DNA of 64,000 nt from the NCBI RefSeq assembly GCF_901709675.1, contig NC_051093.1:8547553-8611552 (forward strand). Reading direction: 5' to 3'. The notes beneath the pieces are model-generated. The model did no database searches. It was not told where the DNA came from and worked only from the letters and a program-made list of their open reading frames with translations. How positions within the stretch are numbered: position 1 is the first letter of the stretch; each line of letters begins with the position of its first letter. Made by a program: the position numbers and the translations under genes. The stretch is from Syngnathus acus. Its lineage: Eukaryota > Chordata > Actinopteri > Syngnathiformes > Syngnathidae. Of this stretch, positions 51,469 through 64,000 are shown one piece after another.

Positions 51469-52916
51469 ATGGCTGAGGCCGGTGCTCATCTGACCTCCAG
51501 CACTGTTCGGGACCAGCCGTCCATCTTTGAGGTTCTGGCTCAGGAGTCTCTGATGGAGGCGGTGAAACCAGCGCTGAGACACGCTGTCAAGGTGAGCCAC
51601 TTCCCTCCCGCTGTACACCATCTGGGAAAAAATGAAATCATTCTTCTGTTTAAATGTCTTGTGCATAATAAATAAAACAGTTATGATGATGTGCAAAAAA
51701 AAAAAAAAACACTTATTTTGCCTCCCTTCAAAACTTTTCAGGTTCTTGCAGAGTCCAACCCGTCCCGCTTTGGTTTCCTGTGGCGCCGCTTTGACGAGTT
51801 CTACCTCCTGCTGGATGTCCTCCTGCAGAAGCACTTCCTATCCCACTGTAGCGCTTCCTTCTCGGAGAACTTCTACGGTCTGAAAAGGGTTTCAATGGGG
51901 CAGGGTCTTCCTGTTGGCCTGGGCCTGCACGCCAAAGCCCGCTGGCGCTCTCTTCTTCTCCTGTGCCTCGTGCCGTACTTGCGGGCCAAGCTGGAGGCCA
52001 CCTTTGCGCGCCAAAGGGAAGAAGAAGACTTCTCCATACGGCTGGCGCAGAGCAGGAGTCAGAGGCTGTACCGGGCGGCCGTGGCGGCCTACCCGTATGT
52101 CAACTCGGCCTGGCGGGCCTGGATCTTTTGTCAGCAGCTGCTCTTTGTCTTCGGAGCGGCGCGCACTCACAATCCTCTGCTGTGGCTGGCGAGGGTTCGA
52201 CTGGCTCGACTCACCGATGGAGATGTCCGAGAGATGGAGATGAACGCAAGCAAAGGGGGAAGTCCGGCTGGGGACAGGTATGGGTGATAATATCATTGCT
52301 TTACGTTAAACACAATGGTATTGGATCTCGTTCAGCTCTGGCATGTATACCTGAAGACTTCCGTGATTTGACCACTTGGGGGCAGTAAAAACATCCATTC
52401 ATTCTCAACATGTTTATCCTGGCGTCTCCCAGTTTACAGTAATATGACTAAATTAAAAAAAAAATTATAATAGGATAATGACTAAAGTTCTGTCTTGTTT
52501 GCAGTGTGTTGCAGAGGGCGTGGTGGTTGACCTCACAAGCGGCGAAGGGCGTGGCCGTCTCCCTGTCCACCTCCCTCTCTCTGGGGGTCTTCTTCTTGCA
52601 GTTCCTGGAGTGGTGGTACTCTTCTGACAACCAGGCCACAGTGAAGAGCCTCACGTCCCTCCCCGCGCCCCCGCCCCCCCTCCACCTACACACGGCCGAC
52701 CTCAAGGAGGACAGTCTGCGTGAGGCGGCGGCCGACGTGTCGCGGTGTCCACTCTGCAGGAGGCTTCGTGTAAACGCCACGGTGCTGTCCACGTCGGGTT
52801 TTGTTTTTTGTTACCGCTGCATCTACACGTATGTGAAAGCCAACCGTCGTTGTCCTCTCACCGGCTACACGACTGAACTGCAGCACCTCATTAAAATTTA
52901 CTCGCCAGACACTTAA
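51469..52916 (+). CDS. pex12: peroxin 12 (peroxisomal RING-type E3 subunit)
   Basis: With PEX2 and PEX10, forms the peroxisomal membrane ubiquitin-ligase complex that recycles the import receptor PEX5. Three exons: 51469-51591, 51742-52277, 52505-52916; 356 aa, close to the usual 359. N-terminal [30 protein letters not shown], then a membrane-embedded region ([35 protein letters not shown]) and a C-terminal atypical RING with CPLC, CYRC and RRCPLTGY, which keeps only one zinc site, as in the family. ATG at 51469 has A at -3 upstream context CAGTAGTC and opens directly into the conserved N-terminus. Confidence 0.95.
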
Positions 52917-53424
52917 AATTTGACGCTCTAATAGAGCAACTTCTCCTACCTAGGCTTGAGATTTGGAAACTGTGTGATATCACTGTGTGATAGAGACTTT
53001 GTAAAAGTGCGAAAAGAGTATCTTGAGGAATAATTAAGTCAAATAAGTTGGATGTCCAACCAATCACTTTTGAATGACGTGTTGGTCACCAATGTGTACT
53101 GTACTTTTCCAACGAATCAAACTTTGTATCAAATGTGAATTATCATGGATCTACTTGATCAAATTGTACTTAAAATCTTTCAACTTGTGTTTTTGTCCTT
53201 TTACTCGACAGATGCATTGTAATTAATGTAATTAACTTCATCCATTGCTAAAAGTGTAACACACAAGACATCCAAAAGCATCCTTAGTCTGAAAAAAAAG
53301 GATCTTAAATGTGCAGATAAAAATAGGGAGCAAAGTTGGTCCGTTGCAAATACATCATCAGAAATGTGCATTCACAATCGACCAAAATGACATACTAAAT
53401 TGCAACCGGCGGTCAGTGAATTGG
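52917..53424. other. pex12 3'UTR and short gap
   Basis: No canonical AATAAA for pex12 seen; AT-rich, otherwise featureless. Confidence 0.4.
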
Positions 53425-56400
53425 TTTATTGACTTTCCAGACAAGTTTAACAACAGGCCCACTTAAAAAAACAACAAAGAAACAGATATTTAGGATCAAC
53501 ATCACAACTTTACAGTGAAGGATATTGAAAATAGGCTTCAACGCAATGTCCACAAAGCCCTGAATTGAATGAGTGCCAGTCAGCATCCCTTTCAACCAAA
53601 AAGGAAATCAATTTGACGCAAAGGGTGGCGGGGGGCAAAAAAAAAAAAAAAGTCTCATTATCAATAATAGTCACAGTAATAGATTGCTTGGATAGCTTGT
53701 ATTGCACATGTGTACACTTATACGCACTTTATATACATGTGAGTAGATGCTGGAAAATGTTTTCAATTTTCAATCAACGAGAAGGACAAAAGGAATGTGC
53801 TTGTGATCAGTTCCAACGAGATTCAAAAGTTTTCGGTCATGAGCCACGTGAGAGAAGAAAAAAAAAAAAAAGAGGGAAGATCCCTGCTCCTTGAAAAAAA
53901 AGCAGGGAGGTCCCATTGATACAACCTTTTCTCCTAAATGTCCAAATACGTACTCCTAACCCGCCACGTGTTAGCAAGACATACATGTACGCCACAGTAC
54001 CAAACATAGATAAGAAAAGAGAGGATTAAGTCATCAACATACGTGTTTGTTATAGTCGTGGACACGCTTGGTCTTCGCAAATGTCAACATTTAAACGTCT
54101 CGCTGTCAAGCAGAGGTTGGCTTCCAAACTGTGCTTTTACAGTAAATGGCCAGGCAACAAAAACAAATAGGAACATTTGGCCAAGGTTATTATTACTTGT
54201 GGGGGGGGGGGGGGGGGGGGGTAATGGCAGATTATGGGGGGGACAATCTGTTCGACAAGGCACTCTCGAAAACAAACTCGTGGGAGGAAGATGCCCAGAT
54301 TTCTATTCATCTCCAAATTTCTAAACAAGGATAATTAACTTTCTTGTGCCATTTTGATTATGATGATCATTTGAGCAATTAATTAGCTGTTTTAAATCGG
54401 AAAATCTTTTTTTTTTATTGCCAATTTTTTCTGACCATTTATTCTTAAACACATGAACACATTAAAACATAAGACAAAAATAATGACATTCATACAACCC
54501 CTCCCTCCCTCCTCAAAAGAATGCAAATGTTCTCGTAAAATGTGTATGATATAGCTGATTCGGTAAAATATTGAAATAAAATCCTTATCCGATGAGCCCT
54601 CATTAAGATTTTACTACCGTGTTAGCCCAGGTTACAGCATATTTGAAGAACTGAATTCCAGTAGGCTATATTAAGAAAGACAGTAACATTTTGTTATTTT
54701 CCAAAACGTTCCAAAGTGTCGCCGTGACTGATTATGATGGGATAAAGAGAAACAGACTCCATCATATTTTTAAATTGAGTCAACATTTTGCACAAAGGGG
54801 GAAATGTGCTTTTTTATGTTACAGTTGTATAAACCTTTGTAAATACAAGCATGTGGAACACTTTGACATCAAACAATTAGGTCATCTCAACACTTTAGAT
54901 TTTTTTGGGGAGTGTCGAACAATTTAAGAATATATTCTTTGAATGTGATGTGAATAATCTCAAGGGATTAAGTGCTTTTCTTTGGCTTTGTAGTGCTCTT
55001 TTTTGGTATGCCCGGGTACCATTGATTGAGTATCTGGATATAAAAATGAAGTTTCCCAAGCATATATCAGGTTGAAGGGCTACTTCAACGGTACTTTTTT
55101 TTTTTTTTTTTGGTGCCTGTTCCGACACAAAGGTATTTTTGATTCTCAGCAAAATGTATAAAATGCCACTTAAATCTGTTCCTTCTCCATTAGAGGTTTT
55201 CACATCGTCAGCAGTTTTTTTTTCTTCTTCCTTTTTTTTGTTGTACTCTTCAGTGATGAACTTTTTACACTTCAATGACATTTAAGATTGAAATGGTTTT
55301 ATGTCAGTGACGATTTGGGAAATTTGTTTTGGAATTAGAACCACTCAATTAATGGTGTTTACGAGGAAATCAAAACTGTGCACTAGGTAACATCTGTTTT
55401 TAGGGAACATATCATTTTTAAAAAAAAATTAACCTATTTGTTGGTTTTGTGCTCAGGCCATGTATTACAATATAAAAATTTGCTTAGGCTTCATCTTGTG
55501 GCATATATAGGAAATTACAAACCTTTATAAGCGGGTGTCAATTCCGCAATTTCTTCAAGACAGGGTTGGTCCCTACTGTCATTCTATTTTAGAAGTTCTT
55601 TCAATGTGCCAAAGGATAAATGTAGGTAGAACACTCTCTTATTCAATACGAGGACCGTAACATTGTACAAATAATAACATAGAAGAGCTAAGCAGCCCCA
55701 AAAAGGTCTAAAACGATCACTTAGCATTTCCGATCAGAATTAGTTTGCATTGTATTTAAAGGGAGAGACGTTGCATGGTCTTGCTCATGTGCATAAACAT
55801 ACAACAAAAGTGACAAAACAAATGTATATATATATATAGGCATTAGTTGCAATTAGTGAGTTTTTCAGCAAGTATGCCACTGCTGGATATTACTAACTTT
55901 GCATTCATCAAAGATCTCCATATAAGTAGTCCAGGCTTGGTCCTACCAGAGGAGCCGGAGCCTGCTGTCCACCTCCATTGACAACAATAACATCATCAAA
56001 AAGTGCCACCACACTGAACAAGTGTTGCACTTCATTTAAGATGAAAATATCATATCATTGTAGAATATATTCATATAATCATTCTGACAGGATAAAAACA
56101 CAATACGTGTGTGTGTGTGTGTGTGTGAGACTAATGAATTAAAAGGGAAAACCATCACAAAGCTGCCAAAACTTCCCCTCGCACATCCTGTCATCTGGCA
56201 AAAGCTGAGATACAGATAAAGCGCAGAATGCATCAAAAAAGATCATTGTATTTATCTGAATGTATTCTTTTTCCTTGTCACCCGTCGTCACACGTTCAAT
56301 TGATTAGATACACCGAAATAAACCTTGCTTAACGCATCATATTAGAACAGCCCTCCCTCAATGAATGGGCTTGTCATAAAGATTACAGGCTTCAGAGTTT

Positions 56401-57557
56401 TGTGAATCAATCCAATTCCGCTGCTTGTGGCGCTGTTCTTTTAAGTACACAGATATATTCGCGACATTTTGACCAATCCCTATGTCAGCGTCAGGGATGA
56501 TAAATATATTTCCTGTATTTATTATAAAAAAAATATCTTGTGTGTGTGTTTCGTTTTTACATTAAAAAAAATCTCGTCTGTGTGTTTTGTTTTTACATAG
56601 AAGTATATACAGATTTAGAAAAATGACTGACACTGTGATGCAACTGTGGGCAACAGGACATGACACGTTATTACATCAATACGATTAAAAAAAACAAAGA
56701 TGACTACAAATTAAAAAAAGAGAGAGATGGGGTGGTCATACACCACAATCCCACGGTCGCTTTTCTCGAGGAAAGAATGAGGGGGGGACAAAAAATATGG
56801 TAGTTTCAAGCGACACACGTTATATACGCTAGTTGAAAGAATAAATAAAATGTCTTTAAAGCTGGCCGGACCCCAGCCCCCTCTTTTTCAAAAAGGGTTT
56901 CCAAATTCTTCCTCTCTAAAATACATACAACTGACAAATTAAGGCAACCAGATGAGAAGAAATCGACACGAAAATGAAGTGGCCACGTGAAACAACAGCT
57001 GAACGTGTGTGCGCGCGCGCATTGCTGTGTTCCTTCAGTCCTGATTGGCTGGTTGGTTTACTGAGGTGCTGCGGTGGTTGCTCTTTACTGTTTCTGATTG
57101 GATGTCTTCTTATTGTCTGCGTGCCAGTGCGCACGCACGCGTGTGTGTGTGTGTGTGTGTGTGAGTGGACAAAAAGGCACCTAGTTCCTCCTCGTCCTCC
57201 GTTCGTCTTCCAACTTGCTGCTCCGTCGGCGGAGAGCCGCACTGTCCGACTGTCACTCGTAGACGTGACAAAAGAAGGTGGTGCTGTGTGCAGGTTGAAA
57301 GGAGAGGAGGGAGAGTCAACGCTGCACGAGAGGCGTGTCCGTGCTGACGTGCCCCTCCGCCAGTTGCCGTGGATACGCTTACAATTTGTCTGCTCCTCCC
57401 GTGGAGAGAACTGGACTTTGTGAGCGTTTCCTCCACCGTTCGAGGTCATCCACAACATTTCCACTCAGTGTGAATGTGTGTACCTATACACGGTCCGTGA
57501 GAAGGTAGAGTAAGGTGCCAGGAAGAGGTTATGGTGGCGTTCAAGGTTGCGTCCCTC
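53425..57557 (-). other. hdac5: probable long 3'UTR of hdac5
   Basis: Between the hdac5 stop and a minus-strand AATAAA at 53425-53430 there is no other gene. Contains a G21 run (54201-54221), a (GT)n tract at 56106-56127 and another near 57139-57163. Extent of the UTR is inference. Confidence 0.4.
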
Positions 57558-63954
<6,397 letters not shown>

Positions 63955-64000
63955 CTAAATGACAGAAAAAGGAGGAAGCGTGAAGAGAGAAAACGTCACA

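Noticed and set aside
56916-57464. 182- and 149-codon ORFs in the hdac5 3' region
   Set aside because: No recognisable domain; they span a GT microsatellite and lie in the probable 3'UTR.

Overview
The window is vertebrate nuclear DNA, and the gene set, short introns and repeat types point to a teleost fish. Genes are intron-rich with GT-AG junctions. Coding exons identify jup, gps1, an SCaMC-type SLC25 carrier, snrnp70, lin7b, a peroxisomal 2-hydroxyacid oxidase, a leucine-rich-repeat membrane protein, pex12 and hdac5. In human these map mainly to 17q (JUP, PEX12, HDAC5, GPS1) and 19q13.33 (SNRNP70 next to LIN7B), so the block mixes two human linkage groups.

Layout. 1-13.9 kb: 5' half of jup (minus strand, running off the left edge) with a 9.8-kb intron packed with tRNA-Gln genes, telomere-like repeats and copies of a piece of a jup exon. 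13.9-24.7 kb: long jup 5' intron and a CpG-rich promoter candidate. 26.2-30.3 kb: gps1 (minus). 31.4-35.3 kb: SCaMC carrier (plus). 36.6-42.8 kb: snrnp70 (minus), divergent from lin7b (43.7-45.0 kb, plus), which converges on the hydroxyacid oxidase (45.6-47.7 kb, minus). 48.2-50.0 kb: LRR membrane protein (minus). 51.5-52.9 kb: pex12 (plus). 57.6-64 kb: hdac5 (minus, 5' end outside the window) with a probably long 3'UTR.

The most unusual region is the jup intron. A pair of minus-strand tRNA-Gln genes (anticodons CTG and TTG) has been amplified with a short piece of the neighbouring jup exon into about 15 tandem units of roughly 320 bp. This array is combined with a 1.9-kb segmental duplication, two blocks of about 1 kb of CCCTAA-type repeats, and an inverted duplication of about 2 kb. 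Most copies keep an intact cloverleaf and an oligo-T Pol III terminator, so many may be live genes. Sense-oriented exon copies have lost the 5' splice site.

A second candidate system is in the snrnp70 intron that interrupts the RNA-binding domain. It holds a candidate poison exon followed by four near-identical 5' splice-site motifs, which suggests U1-dependent autoregulation of the U1-70K protein. A third is a perfect 73-bp-arm palindrome with hammerhead-ribozyme-like core words in another snrnp70 intron.

Exon boundaries were read by eye from splice consensus and protein homology and may be off by one or two bases. No database search was possible.
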